Source of the DNA: Parabacteroides sp. ZJ-118
GTDB taxonomy: Bacteria; Bacteroidota; Bacteroidia; Bacteroidales; Tannerellaceae
Length of the DNA stretch: 64,000 bases
Reading direction: 5' to 3'
Assembly: GCF_011038785.1 (NCBI RefSeq)
Contig: NZ_JAAKDT010000001.1
Location: 150,543-214,542 of the forward strand
The notes beneath the pieces were generated by a model, which was given only the letters and a program-made list of their open reading frames with translations, searched no databases and was not told where the DNA came from. The position numbers were made by a program, and so were the translations under genes. Within the stretch, counting starts at the first letter, position 1, and each line of letters opens with the position of its first letter. Below are positions 35,166-44,250 of the stretch, piece after piece.

Positions 35166-36293
35166 ATGAAAAAGTATCTTACGCTTGCCGCATCAGCTCT
35201 GCTCCTGGCCGCGTGCGGCGAAAAACCGGGTTACGAGATCAACGGTACCGTGGCGGACAGCGGCCTGAACGGGAAATATGTCTACCTGTATGAATATGGC
35301 GTACAAGGCGCCGCCCCGATGGACAGCGCGTTGGTGCAGAACAATGCTTTCACGTTCAAGGGAACGCAAGACGCCCCTGCCCTGCGCAAGCTGGCCTTCG
35401 CCGAGGATGTCGTGAAGCCCAAGCGCGCCGCTTCCGGCGAGAACGCCCCCTTCACGAGCATATTCGTATTGGAGAACGGCAACTTGCAGGCTACGCTTGA
35501 CGAGACCGCTTCCGCCGTTTCCGGGACACCGGAGAATGACGGCTTGAAAGCCCTGCAAGCACACATGAGGACGCTGCGCGCGGATCTGGAGAAGCTTTCC
35601 GCCGACATGAAATCGGAGGACAAGGAGGTCGCGAGCGCCGCCGAGAAGCAATATGACGAGATCGACCAAAAGGTGACCAATGCCGTCAGGACTTACATAC
35701 TGGATCATACGACCCAGCTGTCTGCCGCCAAGCTGTTATACGATTTCCGTTATAGCCTGGACGAGGCTTCCCAGCACGAGATCATCGCCAAGGCGGACTC
35801 CGTCTTCAAGGCCGCCCCGAACATCGATAAGCTCATGGCTCACCTGGAGGTGCTGACAACCGTGGCCGTAGGCAAGAAGTTCACGGACTTCGAGATGGCC
35901 GACCCGGACGGCAAGACGCGCAAGCTGTCCGAGTTCGTAGGCAATGGCAAGGACATCGTGTTGATCGACTTTTGGGCGAGCTGGTGCTCTCCCTGCCGCC
36001 GGGATATGCCGAATTTGGTGGCCGCCTACAAGAAGTACAAGCACAAAGGTTTCGAGATCGTCGGCATCTCCTTGGACAACAAGGCCGACGCGTGGAAGAA
36101 GGGCATAAAGGACCTGCATATCACATGGGCGCAACTCTCCGACTTGCAAGGCTGGAAGAACGCGGGCGCTCAACGCTATGGGGTGAATAGCATCCCTCAC
36201 ACCGTATTGGTGGATAAGGACGGGACGATCATCGCCAAGAACCTGCGTGGCGAGGGGCTCGAGGCCAAGCTTCAAGAGCTGTTTGGAAACTAA
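35166..36293 (+). CDS. TlpA-like thiol-disulfide lipoprotein with DUF4369 N-domain
   Basis: A 375-residue lipoprotein: LLAAC lipobox (Cys17), DUF4369 region (about 22-115), a helical linker, and a C-terminal AhpC/TSA-thioredoxin domain (about 235-370) with the active-site WASWCSPCRRDMP (CxxC at about 272/275) and cis-Pro IPHTV. It reduces or oxidises protein disulfides in the periplasm or on the outer membrane face. This two-domain form is common in Bacteroidales, often near starvation or cytochrome functions. It is monocistronic. Confidence 0.9.
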   Translation: MKKYLTLAASALLLAACGEKPGYEINGTVADSGLNGKYVYLYEYGVQGAAPMDSALVQNNAFTFKGTQDAPALRKLAFAEDVVKPKRAASGENAPFTSIFVLENGNLQATLDETASAVSGTPENDGLKALQAHMRTLRADLEKLSADMKSEDKEVASAAEKQYDEIDQKVTNAVRTYILDHTTQLSAAKLLYDFRYSLDEASQHEIIAKADSVFKAAPNIDKLMAHLEVLTTVAVGKKFTDFEMADPDGKTRKLSEFVGNGKDIVLIDFWASWCSPCRRDMPNLVAAYKKYKHKGFEIVGISLDNKADAWKKGIKDLHITWAQLSDLQGWKNAGAQRYGVNSIPHTVLVDKDGTIIAKNLRGEGLEAKLQELFGN

Positions 36294-36468
36294 AGACAAG
36301 ACGGCAGCCCCGCCCCGATCCCGCGAGACCGGGCGGAGCCTAAAACCTTCCCCGCCTCTTGCGGGGCTGGATTAAAAAATTTATCTTCGCGTGATCTCTA
36401 AGGAGAGCGATGTTACGATACAATTGGCATAAAGTTTTATTACACTTTAATATAATAAATTAGCGATT

Positions 36469-37161
36469 ATGATTTATTCACATGAAGTTCAACACATGTG
36501 TGTTGTAAAGAAGGGAGCTAACCACCAGTGCGCTCCGATTCCTGAAGAGGGAAAGTGGGTTAGAGCAACCCAGATCACGGACATCTCTGGTTTGACTCAC
36601 GGTATCGGTTGGTGCGCGCCGAAACAAGGTGGATGTAAGCTGACATTAAACGTTAAGGAGGGAATCATCCAAGAGGCTCTTGTAGAGACAATCGGCTGTT
36701 CCGGTATGACTCACTCAGCGGCCATGGCTTCCGAGATCCTTCCGGGTAAGACCCTTTTGGAGGCATTGAACACAGACCTTGTTTGTGACGCTATCAACAC
36801 CGCTATGCGCGAGTTGTTCTTGCAGATCGTTTACGGTCGTACGCAGTCCGCTTTCTCGGAGGGAGGCCTGCCTGTAGGCGCCGGCTTGGAGGACCTGGGC
36901 AAAGGTTTGCGCAGCCAAGTAGGTACGATGTTCGGTACGTTGGCCAAAGGCCCCCGCTACCTGGAGATGGCCGAGGGATATTGCACACGCATGGCATTAG
37001 ACGCGGATGACGAAGTAATCGGTTATGAATTCATCCACCTGGGTAAATTCATGGATATGGTAAAGAAAGGTATGGACGCTAACGAGGCGCTGGAAAAGGC
37101 GAAAGGCTCTTACGGTCGTTTCAAAGAAGCTGTAAAATATATCGATCCTCGTAATGAATAA
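36469..37161 (+). CDS. Iron-sulfur cluster assembly scaffold-like protein paired with GGGtGRT protein
   Basis: A 230-residue NifU/IscU-like protein: HQCAPIPEEGKWV, GIGWCAPKQGGCKLTLNVKEGII, and ETIGCSGMTHSAAMASEILPGKT. Several conserved cysteines (in HMCVV, HQCAP, GWCAP, GGCKL, IGCSG and DLVCD) could bind a cluster. This arrangement with a GGGtGRT gene downstream recurs across anaerobes; the role is unproven. The gene heads a three-gene unit with a tiny membrane protein and the GGGtGRT gene. Confidence 0.8.
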   Translation: MIYSHEVQHMCVVKKGANHQCAPIPEEGKWVRATQITDISGLTHGIGWCAPKQGGCKLTLNVKEGIIQEALVETIGCSGMTHSAAMASEILPGKTLLEALNTDLVCDAINTAMRELFLQIVYGRTQSAFSEGGLPVGAGLEDLGKGLRSQVGTMFGTLAKGPRYLEMAEGYCTRMALDADDEVIGYEFIHLGKFMDMVKKGMDANEALEKAKGSYGRFKEAVKYIDPRNE

Positions 37162-37345
37162 GAAGGCATTTACACACGTCCTCATCGGGCTGAGCGTTAT
37201 CACGGGCGCGGCTACGCTTATCGCGTATTTCGCGATAAAGCCGGAGAAACCGTGGTTGGCGCTTTACGTGGCTTGTTGCGGCGGTGTATTGGTTTTCAAC
37301 TTTCTGATATCTTTATTCCTAGTAAATAAGAATTTTAAAAAGTAA
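37154..37345 (+). CDS. Small two-segment membrane protein
   Basis: A 63-residue protein with two predicted membrane helices (about 8-28 and 34-56), basic ends (MNKKAFTH...NKNFKK). Its start overlaps the scaffold gene's 3' end by 8 bases, and the GGGtGRT gene follows after 8 bases, so translation of all three is probably coupled. I do not recognise a family. It may anchor the soluble partners to the membrane, which is inference. Confidence 0.75.
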   Translation: MNKKAFTHVLIGLSVITGAATLIAYFAIKPEKPWLALYVACCGGVLVFNFLISLFLVNKNFKK

Positions 37346-37353
37346 AAAATAGT

Positions 37354-38355
37354 ATGGCTTTATTTGAAAGTTATGACCGTCGTATTGATCATATCAACGC
37401 GGTATTAAACGAATATGGTATCAATGGCATCGAAGACGCGAAGGCTATCTGCGACGCTAAGGGTATCGACCCTTATACGATGTGTAAGGAGACGCAACCG
37501 ATTTGTTTCGAGAACGCTTGCTGGGCTTACGTGGTAGGCGCCGCTATCGCGATCAAGAAAGGTTGCGCGAACGCTGCCGAGGCTGCCGAGGCTATCGGTA
37601 TCGGGTTGCAGGCATTCTGTATCGCGGGTTCTGTGGCTGACGACCGTAAGGTAGGTATCGGACACGGCAACTTGGCCGCCCGTTTGCTTCGCGAGGAGAC
37701 GAAGTGTTTCGCTTTCTTGGCCGGCCACGAGTCTTTCGCCGCGGCTGAGGGCGCTATCAAGATCGCCGAGATGGCAAACAAGGTGCGTAAAGAGCCGTTG
37801 CGCGTTATCTTGAACGGCTTGGGCAAGGATGCCGCCAAGATCATCTCTCGCATCAACGGCTTCACGTATGTACAGACGCAGTTCGACTATATGACGGGCG
37901 AGGTGAACGTGATCGAGGAGAAAGCATATTCCAACGGTCTTCGCGCGAAGGTGAAGTGCTACGGCGCTGACGATGTGCGCGAGGGTGTGGCGATCATGCG
38001 CATGGAAGGGGTCGACGTTTCTATCACGGGTAACTCTACGAACCCGACTCGTTTCCAACACCCGGTAGCCGGTACGTATAAGAAAGAATGTATGGAGAAC
38101 GGTCATCCGTATTTCTCCGTGGCTTCCGGTGGCGGTACGGGCCGTACGTTGCACCCGGACAACATGGCCGCGGGTCCTGCCTCTTACGGCATGACGGACA
38201 CGATGGGCCGTATGCACGGCGACGCTCAGTTCGCCGGTTCTTCTTCCGTTCCCGCTCACGTGGAGATGATGGGCTTCCTGGGTATGGGTAACAACCCGAT
38301 GGTAGGTGCTACGGTTGCCGTAGCGGTCGCTATCGAGGAGGCGATGAAGAAGTAA
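37354..38355 (+). CDS. GGGtGRT protein
   Basis: A 333-residue member of the GGGtGRT family, named for the SGGGTGRTLHPDN motif near residue 260. It is rich in Ala/Gly and has cysteine pairs in AKAICDAKGIDPYTMCKETQPICFENACW and a Gly-rich C-terminus (GMGNNPMVGATVAVAV). The family is abundant in anaerobic gut bacteria and usually follows the scaffold-like gene. Its biochemical activity is not known to me; metal or cluster chemistry is implied by the neighbour. A terminator follows. Confidence 0.88.
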   Translation: MALFESYDRRIDHINAVLNEYGINGIEDAKAICDAKGIDPYTMCKETQPICFENACWAYVVGAAIAIKKGCANAAEAAEAIGIGLQAFCIAGSVADDRKVGIGHGNLAARLLREETKCFAFLAGHESFAAAEGAIKIAEMANKVRKEPLRVILNGLGKDAAKIISRINGFTYVQTQFDYMTGEVNVIEEKAYSNGLRAKVKCYGADDVREGVAIMRMEGVDVSITGNSTNPTRFQHPVAGTYKKECMENGHPYFSVASGGGTGRTLHPDNMAAGPASYGMTDTMGRMHGDAQFAGSSSVPAHVEMMGFLGMGNNPMVGATVAVAVAIEEAMKK

Positions 38356-38391
38356 TCTTCTGCCGGACAACTGATGAATTGTTTATAGAGA

Positions 38392-38425
38392 GACTCCTGT
38401 AACCGTAAGGGTTGCAGGGGTCTTT
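38392..38425 (+). terminator. Hairpin terminator after the GGGtGRT gene
   Basis: GACTCCTG/CAGGGGTC (38392-38399, 38415-38422) with inner AACC/GGTT, then TTT. Moderate T-tract. Confidence 0.65.
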
Positions 38426-38443
38426 AAAAAAAACCACGAGATT

Positions 38444-39169
38444 ATGAGACTGAAATCATGTATGCTTCTGTGTAGCTTACTCCTGGCGAGCCTGGCCTCC
38501 GCCGGTAACTTCGCCTCGGATTCTTTCAAGACCCGGAGCGGAAAGGAACTGACCATCACGTTCATCAAGCATGGCAGCCTGATGCTTACGTACGACAATC
38601 GCTCGATACAGGTAGATCCTGTCTCCGAATATGCCGATTATACGGCTTTCCCGAAAGCCGATCTCATCTTGATCACCCACGAGCATGGCGACCATCTGGA
38701 CCCGAAAGCGATACAGGCCGTCGAGAAAGAGGGTACGGAAATCATCGCCAACGAGAACAGCCAAAAGAAGCTGGGAAAAGGGAAAGTCCTGAGAAACGGC
38801 GATACGGATACCTCCGTCGGCGCTGTGACGATAGAGGCCGTCCCGGCCTATAACTCCACGCCCGGACGGGATAAGTACCATCCCCGCCACCGGGATAACG
38901 GCTACGTCCTCACCTTCGACGGGCTGAGGGTCTATATAGCGGGCGATACGGAAACTATCCCGGAGATGAAGGAGCTGAAGGAGATCGACATCGCCTTCCT
39001 TCCCGTCAATCAGCCGTATACCATGACTGTCGCGCAAGCGGCGCAGGCGGCCCGGATGTTCTCGCCGAAGATCTTATACCCTTACCACTACGGGAATACG
39101 AAGGTCGAGGAGTTGAAAGAGGCATTGAAGGGGAGCGGCATCGACGTCCGGATACGGGAGCTGCGATGA
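38444..39169 (+). CDS. Secreted metallo-beta-lactamase-fold hydrolase (UlaG-like)
   Basis: A 241-residue protein with a signal peptide (about 1-20) and the MBL fold. Metal ligands are visible in THEHGDH, AGDT (Asp) and the late YPYHYGNT histidine. The UlaG-like group hydrolyses sugar lactones or acts as a phosphodiesterase; secretion here points to an extracytoplasmic substrate. It lies after the GGGtGRT terminator and has no operon partner. Substrate unknown. Confidence 0.85.
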   Translation: MRLKSCMLLCSLLLASLASAGNFASDSFKTRSGKELTITFIKHGSLMLTYDNRSIQVDPVSEYADYTAFPKADLILITHEHGDHLDPKAIQAVEKEGTEIIANENSQKKLGKGKVLRNGDTDTSVGAVTIEAVPAYNSTPGRDKYHPRHRDNGYVLTFDGLRVYIAGDTETIPEMKELKEIDIAFLPVNQPYTMTVAQAAQAARMFSPKILYPYHYGNTKVEELKEALKGSGIDVRIRELR

Positions 39170-39206
39170 CGACAAGGCGCGCGGCCGCCTTTGAGGGATT
39201 CCGCCT

Positions 39207-39746
39207 TTACGCCTCTGCCTCCCCCTCGTTCGCCGAATGCAGGATAAAGGTAGTCGCGCCGATTGTCACGATCGCACCTTCCCCGATACGTACCTGTTCT
39301 TTTTTACCGACCAATACATTTCTCACAAATGTCCCGGTCAGGCTGGGAAAGTCGCGTATGCTATAGATGAATTTGTCGTTCGCGTCTTTCTTTACATGGA
39401 TCACGCAATGCTTACGCCCCATGCTCGGGTCGCTCGTGATAATAGGGACGTCCACGCCTTCCGTATCCTTGTTCCGGCGACCGATCACGTTGTCTCCCAT
39501 CACCAACGGAAGGTCTTGCTTGAAGGCGAAACTATTCTCGATAACCGTGATATAGCCGCACGAGAAATCCGGTTCCTTCACCTCTTTCTCCTCACCGGCA
39601 GGCGTTTTCACCACCTTTCGCCCCAATTTAATCTTAAATTGCGCGCCACACCGCGGACAGACGAAGGCCAATACCTTCCCTTCCGGATATTTGGTCTCAT
39701 CAAAAGACAACTGATTATCACATTTTGGGCAGAATACTCTTTTCAT
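39207..39746 (-). CDS. Zinc-ribbon plus FHA-domain protein
   Basis: A 179-residue protein from MKRVFCPKCDNQLSF. Two CxxC knuckles (CPKC, CPRC within the first 35 residues) form an MJ0042-like zinc ribbon; residues 70-170 form a FHA domain with GRR, S.GRKHC and N residues that bind phospho-threonine. The frame extends to 39827, overlapping nadK, but the ATG at 39746 gives a normal zinc-ribbon start. FHA proteins relay Ser/Thr-kinase signals; no kinase gene is nearby. It is downstream of nadK on the same strand. Confidence 0.85.
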   Translation of the reverse strand: MKRVFCPKCDNQLSFDETKYPEGKVLAFVCPRCGAQFKIKLGRKVVKTPAGEEKEVKEPDFSCGYITVIENSFAFKQDLPLVMGDNVIGRRNKDTEGVDVPIITSDPSMGRKHCVIHVKKDANDKFIYSIRDFPSLTGTFVRNVLVGKKEQVRIGEGAIVTIGATTFILHSANEGEAEA

Positions 39747-39799
39747 ACGCTTACCTACAAGATCTGGTATTAAAACGAAGCGCGAATTTACGAATAATC

Positions 39800-40675
39800 T
39801 TATTTCATCCGCACATCCGCCCCCCACATTAATTTTTCCCGAAGCGTCTGATAGAATGTATGGTTATAGCGTTTGATGACTTTCGTCGTATAATCGGCCC
39901 GGCTCATCTTCAACTCGATACCCGCCGGGAATATTTCGGAACGCCCATCCAGCGAGATCAGGAAATATTTATTCCGGCTCTCTACCCGGAGCGTTATGAC
40001 ATCAGAATCCGGAATCACCAGCGGACGCACGTTCAAGGAATGCGGAGCGACCGGACTCAAGACAATGCTTTTACTCTGCGGGACGATAATCGGCCCATTT
40101 ACGCTCATCGAATAGGCCGTGGAACCGGTAGGCGTAGCCACTACCAGGCCATCCGCCTGGTAAGAGGTCAGATATTCCTCGTTCAAGAAGGTGTGGATCG
40201 TAATCATCGAGGAGCTGTCGCGCTTCAGCACGGCGATCTCATTCAAGGCATAATTATATCCGCGAAACGCGCGGTCTTCGGTATACAGACGCAAGAGGGT
40301 CCGCTCCTCTACTTTGTAGTAACGCTTGAAAATCGCGTCCAAGGTATCCTCCACCTCCTGACTGCTGACATCCGCGAGAAAACCCAGCCGGCCGGTATTG
40401 ATACCTAAAATAGGAATATCCTGTCTGTTTACCCGGGCCGCCGTACGGAGGAAGGTACCGTCACCTCCTATACTGATCGCCAGATCCAAATCGAACGCAT
40501 CCCCCACCAACAGCCCGCTCACCTCTGGCTCGAAGCCAAAAGCGTCGGTAAGGAATGTATAAAAAGGGCTGTCCACATACACAGCGGCCTCCTGCGCGCG
40601 CAGCTTCTCGAACAGGCGTTTGATCAGATTCTGCCGCTCGACCTGATATTCACTTCCAAATATTCCGACTTTCAT
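39800..40675 (-). CDS. nadK: NAD kinase
   Basis: A 291-residue NAD kinase with the GGDGT motif (70-74), NTGRLGFLA and the TPTGSTAYSMS substrate loop. It makes NADP from NAD. The gene is preceded by the CBS-domain gene on the same strand with a 15-base gap, and that pair is divergent from pdxJ. The length and motifs are typical. Confidence 0.95.
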   Translation of the reverse strand: MKVGIFGSEYQVERQNLIKRLFEKLRAQEAAVYVDSPFYTFLTDAFGFEPEVSGLLVGDAFDLDLAISIGGDGTFLRTAARVNRQDIPILGINTGRLGFLADVSSQEVEDTLDAIFKRYYKVEERTLLRLYTEDRAFRGYNYALNEIAVLKRDSSSMITIHTFLNEEYLTSYQADGLVVATPTGSTAYSMSVNGPIIVPQSKSIVLSPVAPHSLNVRPLVIPDSDVITLRVESRNKYFLISLDGRSEIFPAGIELKMSRADYTTKVIKRYNHTFYQTLREKLMWGADVRMK

Positions 40676-40690
40676 TCTACGCTCCTTACT

Positions 40691-41350
40691 TTACATATCC
40701 ATATAATGTAACAACTCATTCATCCGCTGCCGCAACAGATCGTCCACCACCCCATTCTCCATAAAATGATCGTGCACCGTATAGTTGAAACGCTCGAAAC
40801 CACGGATCACGGGAGAGGCATCTTCCAGATCGATCTTAAGGGTTACCAGCAGACGGCCCGTATCATTATCCTGACAGGATAGCAGATTAAGGACATGGGC
40901 ATTGTAGGCCTCTACCAAACGGGCGATATCCGTTAAAGAATAATCCTGTGGCATCATTTCCAAGACGATCACGCTTCCGGCGGCCTCCGCGTTGCACAAC
41001 TCGGACAAGGCATCCACCAGACGATCCCGGGTAATCGCCCCCAGATAAGTCCCGTCCGCGGCGACCACAGGCAGCAGGCTCAATCCATACCGGGTGATCA
41101 TGGCCAACACCTCGTGTAAATGCCCCTCTTCCGAGATCGCCGGAGCGAATAAGACCGGTTCTCCGATCGCGACCGAGGGATCCGGCATCGCCAACAAGTC
41201 TTTTTCCGATACCAAACACGCGTAGGCGCCATCGCTCAATAGCGGAAGATGCTTGAGTTTGAAATCCTCCATCAACGCCAACGCGTATTCCGCTGTGTCA
41301 AATTTTTTTAACACCGGAATTTCCTTTGTTATGAAATCTTTCACCAACAT
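40691..41350 (-). CDS. CBS-pair protein with C-terminal ACT-like domain
   Basis: A 219-residue protein. Residues 1-120 carry two CBS repeats (LVKDFITKEIPVLKKFDTAEYAL..., and a second ending GAITRDRLVDAL). Residues 135-205 look like an ACT fold (VIVLEMMPQDYSLTDIARLVE...LLVTLKIDL), as in AcuB-like proteins. CBS pairs bind adenine nucleotides. It sits in one transcript with nadK, so nucleotide sensing linked to NADP supply is plausible but inferred. Confidence 0.85.
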   Translation of the reverse strand: MLVKDFITKEIPVLKKFDTAEYALALMEDFKLKHLPLLSDGAYACLVSEKDLLAMPDPSVAIGEPVLFAPAISEEGHLHEVLAMITRYGLSLLPVVAADGTYLGAITRDRLVDALSELCNAEAAGSVIVLEMMPQDYSLTDIARLVEAYNAHVLNLLSCQDNDTGRLLVTLKIDLEDASPVIRGFERFNYTVHDHFMENGVVDDLLRQRMNELLHYMDM

Positions 41351-41388
41351 TATTCTGCTAATTCCCTAAATCCTGCTAAATTTGCCGA

Positions 41389-41406
41389 TACTTTTGTGCA
41401 AATGTA
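41389..41406. promoter_or_regulatory. Back-to-back promoters of pdxJ and the CBS-nadK pair
   Basis: Plus strand TACTTTTG (41389-41396) points to pdxJ; minus strand TACATTTG (41406-41399) points to the CBS gene. The two -7 elements nearly abut, so initiation at one may affect the other. Confidence 0.5.
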
Positions 41407-41434
41407 ATGAAAGAAAAAAGATATACGATATACA

Positions 41435-42151
41435 ATGACAAATTTAAGCGTAAACATTAACAAGGTAGCTACGATTCGTAACGCGAGGGGCGGCAATATG
41501 CCCAACGTGCTGAAGGTAGCGCAAGACTGTGAATTATTCGGGGCACAAGGAATTACGGTTCATCCCCGTCCGGATGAACGACACATCCGCTATAGCGATG
41601 TTTATGGCCTGAAACCGCTCATCCGGACAGAATTTAACATAGAAGGCTATCCTTGCGATACATTCATCGACTTGGTATTGAAGGTAAAACCGACCCAAGT
41701 CACGTTGGTTCCCGACGCTCCGGACGCCATCACGTCGAACGCCGGTTGGGACGTAAAGGATCATTTCGATCTCTTGAGCGAACTGGTGGATACCTTTACC
41801 TCGCAAGGGATCCGTACCTCCATCTTCGTCGGGACAGACTTGGCGAATATCGAGCGGGCCGCGAAAACGGGTACGGACCGTATCGAATTATATACGGAAC
41901 CGTACGCGACCCGTTATCCGGAAGATCGCGACAAGGCGGTCGCACCCTTCGTAGCGGCCGCGCGACTGGCCAAGAACCTGGGATTGGGCGTAAACGCCGG
42001 ACACGATTTGAGCTTGGAGAATCTGGCTTTCTTCAGCAAACATATCCCTTGGCTGGAGGAGGTCTCTATCGGCCATGCCCTGATTTGCGACGCGCTCTAC
42101 CATGGCTTGCGGGAGACGATCGCCTTATACAAGGCATGCTTGAACGATTGA
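41435..42151 (+). CDS. pdxJ: Pyridoxine 5'-phosphate synthase
   Basis: A 238-residue TIM-barrel enzyme with [16 protein letters not shown], the phosphate-binding [18 protein letters not shown] segment (here [13 protein letters not shown]), ELYTEPYA and [15 protein letters not shown]. It condenses aminoacetone phosphate and deoxyxylulose phosphate into pyridoxine phosphate. It leads the pdxJ-exbB-exbD-tonB unit, an order conserved in Bacteroidetes, with 49 bases to exbB. Confidence 0.95.
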   Translation: MTNLSVNINKVATIRNARGGNMPNVLKVAQDCELFGAQGITVHPRPDERHIRYSDVYGLKPLIRTEFNIEGYPCDTFIDLVLKVKPTQVTLVPDAPDAITSNAGWDVKDHFDLLSELVDTFTSQGIRTSIFVGTDLANIERAAKTGTDRIELYTEPYATRYPEDRDKAVAPFVAAARLAKNLGLGVNAGHDLSLENLAFFSKHIPWLEEVSIGHALICDALYHGLRETIALYKACLND

Positions 42152-42200
42152 GCAGGGAGAAGAATTGACTATTAAAAATTATAACCTATCATTCGAAACG

Positions 42201-42911
42201 ATGAGTATTTTGCTTTCACTACAGGCCGTAGGCGCTCAAGCGGCAGATCAGATGCCGGATTTGACGGCAGTTACCGTTCCCACAGAAGCGGAAATCAATG
42301 TGATAGACCTCGCCTTTAAGGGCGGTTGGATTATGGTGGTATTGTTACTGCTCTCTCTGATGGCTGTTTATATTTTCGTGCAGCGGCTGATCGTCATTCG
42401 CCGCGCGGGAAAAGAAGACGAGACGTTCATGAACCGTATCAAGGATTATATTCATGAGGGGAAGGTGGACTCGGCGCTCAACCTGTGCCGCAACGCCGAC
42501 ACGCCCTCCGCCCGCATGATCGAGAAGGGTATTACCCGCTTGGGCCGTCCGATGAACGACGTACTCGTAGCGATCGAGAACGTAGGGAATTTGGAGATCG
42601 CTAAGCTGGAGAAAGGGTTCCCCTTGATCGCGACGACTGCCGCCGGCGCCCCCATGCTCGGTTTCCTGGGAACCGTAACCGGTATGGTACGCGCTTTCTT
42701 CGATATGGCGAACGCGGGTACCAATGTGGATGTATCCCTATTGTCCGGCGGAATCTATGAGGCCTTGGTAACCACGGTTGGCGGTCTGGTAGTGGGTATC
42801 ATCACGTTGTTCGCGTACAACTATCTGGTATCCCAGGTAGATAACGTCGTGAACAAGATGGAGGCGCGCACGATGGAATTCATGGATTTATTAAATGAAC
42901 CGGCTGATTAA
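42201..42911 (+). CDS. exbB: ExbB/TolQ/MotA proton-channel protein
   Basis: A 236-residue three-helix membrane protein starting MSILLSLQAVGAQ (a TTG start at 42165 is possible but unlikely). The conserved MotA/TolQ/ExbB region includes PLIATTAAGAPMLGFLGTVTGMVRAF and the last helix LVTTVGGLVVGIITLFAYN. It forms the proton channel with ExbD that powers TonB. This complex energises SusC-type transporters such as the one at 29.9-33.2 kb. Confidence 0.93.
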   Translation: MSILLSLQAVGAQAADQMPDLTAVTVPTEAEINVIDLAFKGGWIMVVLLLLSLMAVYIFVQRLIVIRRAGKEDETFMNRIKDYIHEGKVDSALNLCRNADTPSARMIEKGITRLGRPMNDVLVAIENVGNLEIAKLEKGFPLIATTAAGAPMLGFLGTVTGMVRAFFDMANAGTNVDVSLLSGGIYEALVTTVGGLVVGIITLFAYNYLVSQVDNVVNKMEARTMEFMDLLNEPAD

Positions 42912-42917
42912 AATACT

Positions 42918-43328
42918 ATGGCTCTGAAAAGAAGAACAAAGGTAAACGAAGCGTTCAGCATGGCCTCTATGACCGATGTCATATTCCTCTTGCTGATCTT
43001 CTTCATGGTTACCTCTACCGTTGTAATCCCCAACGCCATCAAGGTCACCTTGCCGCAAGCGCAAAAGCAGACAGCGGCGAAACCGCTCACGAGGGTAACG
43101 ATAGACGCGCGACTGAATTACTACGTGGCATTCGGGAAGCAAAAGGAGGTGCAGGTCTCCTTCGACGAGATCGCGCCTTTCCTGCGAGACAGTTACGCGA
43201 AGGAACCGGAGATGTTCGTCGCCCTATACGCCGACGAGACCGTGCCTTACAAAGAAATCGTAAAGATACTGAACATAGCGAACGAGAATAAGTTCAGGAT
43301 GGTGCTTGCCACCCGTCCGCAGAAATAA
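42918..43328 (+). CDS. exbD: ExbD/TolR biopolymer transport protein
   Basis: A 136-residue single-helix protein with the proton-bearing aspartate in SMASMTDVIFLLLIFFM (near residue 20) and a periplasmic domain. It couples proton flow through ExbB to TonB motion. It follows exbB by 6 bases and precedes tonB by 5. Confidence 0.92.
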   Translation: MALKRRTKVNEAFSMASMTDVIFLLLIFFMVTSTVVIPNAIKVTLPQAQKQTAAKPLTRVTIDARLNYYVAFGKQKEVQVSFDEIAPFLRDSYAKEPEMFVALYADETVPYKEIVKILNIANENKFRMVLATRPQK

Positions 43329-43333
43329 CAGCT

Positions 43334-44128
43334 ATGAGACTGAATAAGGATGACATATACAGTTTGATCGGTACCGTCGCTTTTCACGGTGTCATTCTGC
43401 TGGTCCTCTGGTTTACCGTATTGAAAACCGAGGTGCCGGATGAAGAGGGGGGTGTGCTCGTTAATTTCGGGAATGTAGACGCCGCCGCCGGCACGTTCGA
43501 GCCCCGGTATACCGGGCAAGAACCGCCTCGGGAAACAACCCCGCCGCCTCCCGAACCGGAGCCGCGGGTGGAAACGCCCAAGCAGGAACTCGTCACTCAG
43601 GATATCGAGGAAAGCGTAGCGCTTGAGGACGCGAAAAAGAGGGAGGAGGAGAAACGCAAGCGACAAGAGGAAGAGAGGAAACGGAAAGAGGAGGAGCGCC
43701 GCAAGCAGGAGCAGGCCATCAGCGACAAAGTGGCCGGAGCTTTTGGCAAGGGTGACTCCGAGGGTAACCGCCAGGGCGACGCGGGGAGCGGAGCCGGTAA
43801 CCAAGGAAATCCGTTCGGCAACGCCGATCACGGGGCGAACGAGGGCGTAGGCGGTTACGGGTCATTCAACCTGAATGGTCGTTCAATCGGTGCCGGAGGT
43901 CTCCCCCGCCCCGCTTACACGATCCAGGAAGAGGGTCGTATCGTTATCGATATAACCGTAGACCCGAAAGGCAACGTCGTGTCCGCCGGGATAGGCCGGG
44001 GCACGAACATCGACAACGCCTCCATGCGTAAAAGCGCGCTGGAGGCGGCCCGGAAGGCGAAGTTCAACAGTATCGGCGGGGCGAACAACCAGAGTGGTAC
44101 CATTACTTACCTGTACAAACTAAAATAA
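43334..44128 (+). CDS. tonB: TonB family energy-transducing protein
   Basis: A 264-residue TonB-like protein: one N-terminal membrane helix (about 10-30), a Pro-rich stretch (PPPPEPEPR), a long charged coiled coil (EEEKRKRQEEERKRKEEERR), a Gly/Asn-rich spacer, and a C-terminal domain (about 190-264) with GRIVIDITVDPKGNV and ending TITYLYKLK. It spans the periplasm to reach TonB boxes of outer-membrane receptors. The operon ends in an elaborate hairpin shared with menA. Confidence 0.88.
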   Translation: MRLNKDDIYSLIGTVAFHGVILLVLWFTVLKTEVPDEEGGVLVNFGNVDAAAGTFEPRYTGQEPPRETTPPPPEPEPRVETPKQELVTQDIEESVALEDAKKREEEKRKRQEEERKRKEEERRKQEQAISDKVAGAFGKGDSEGNRQGDAGSGAGNQGNPFGNADHGANEGVGGYGSFNLNGRSIGAGGLPRPAYTIQEEGRIVIDITVDPKGNVVSAGIGRGTNIDNASMRKSALEAARKAKFNSIGGANNQSGTITYLYKLK

Positions 44129-44166
44129 TTGAATCATAAGTGCGTCAATCATCCGTCGAAAACCCC

Positions 44167-44216
44167 TGGAACAGGAGGCATAACGCAATGGATTACGCCT
44201 CCTGTTCCATTGCGTT
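44167..44216. terminator. Interleaved inverted repeats between tonB and menA
   Basis: Stem A: 44167-44179 with 44197-44209 (13 bp, perfect). Stem B: 44182-44192 with 44206-44216 (11 bp, perfect). Order A, B, A', B' with a 4-base overlap, so A and B are either alternatives or part of a pseudoknot. TTTTAT follows on the plus strand. It is a likely terminator for both converging genes. Confidence 0.65.
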
Positions 44217-44250
44217 TTATCACCTATCTCCGATTGCTCAAAGCACGGTT

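Noticed and set aside
39747..39827. N-terminal extension of the FHA protein overlapping nadK
   Set aside because: The zinc ribbon starts right after the ATG at 39746 and the extension overlaps the nadK stop.
42165..42200. TTG start for exbB
   Set aside because: The ATG at 42201 gives the usual ExbB N-terminus; the TTG has no support.
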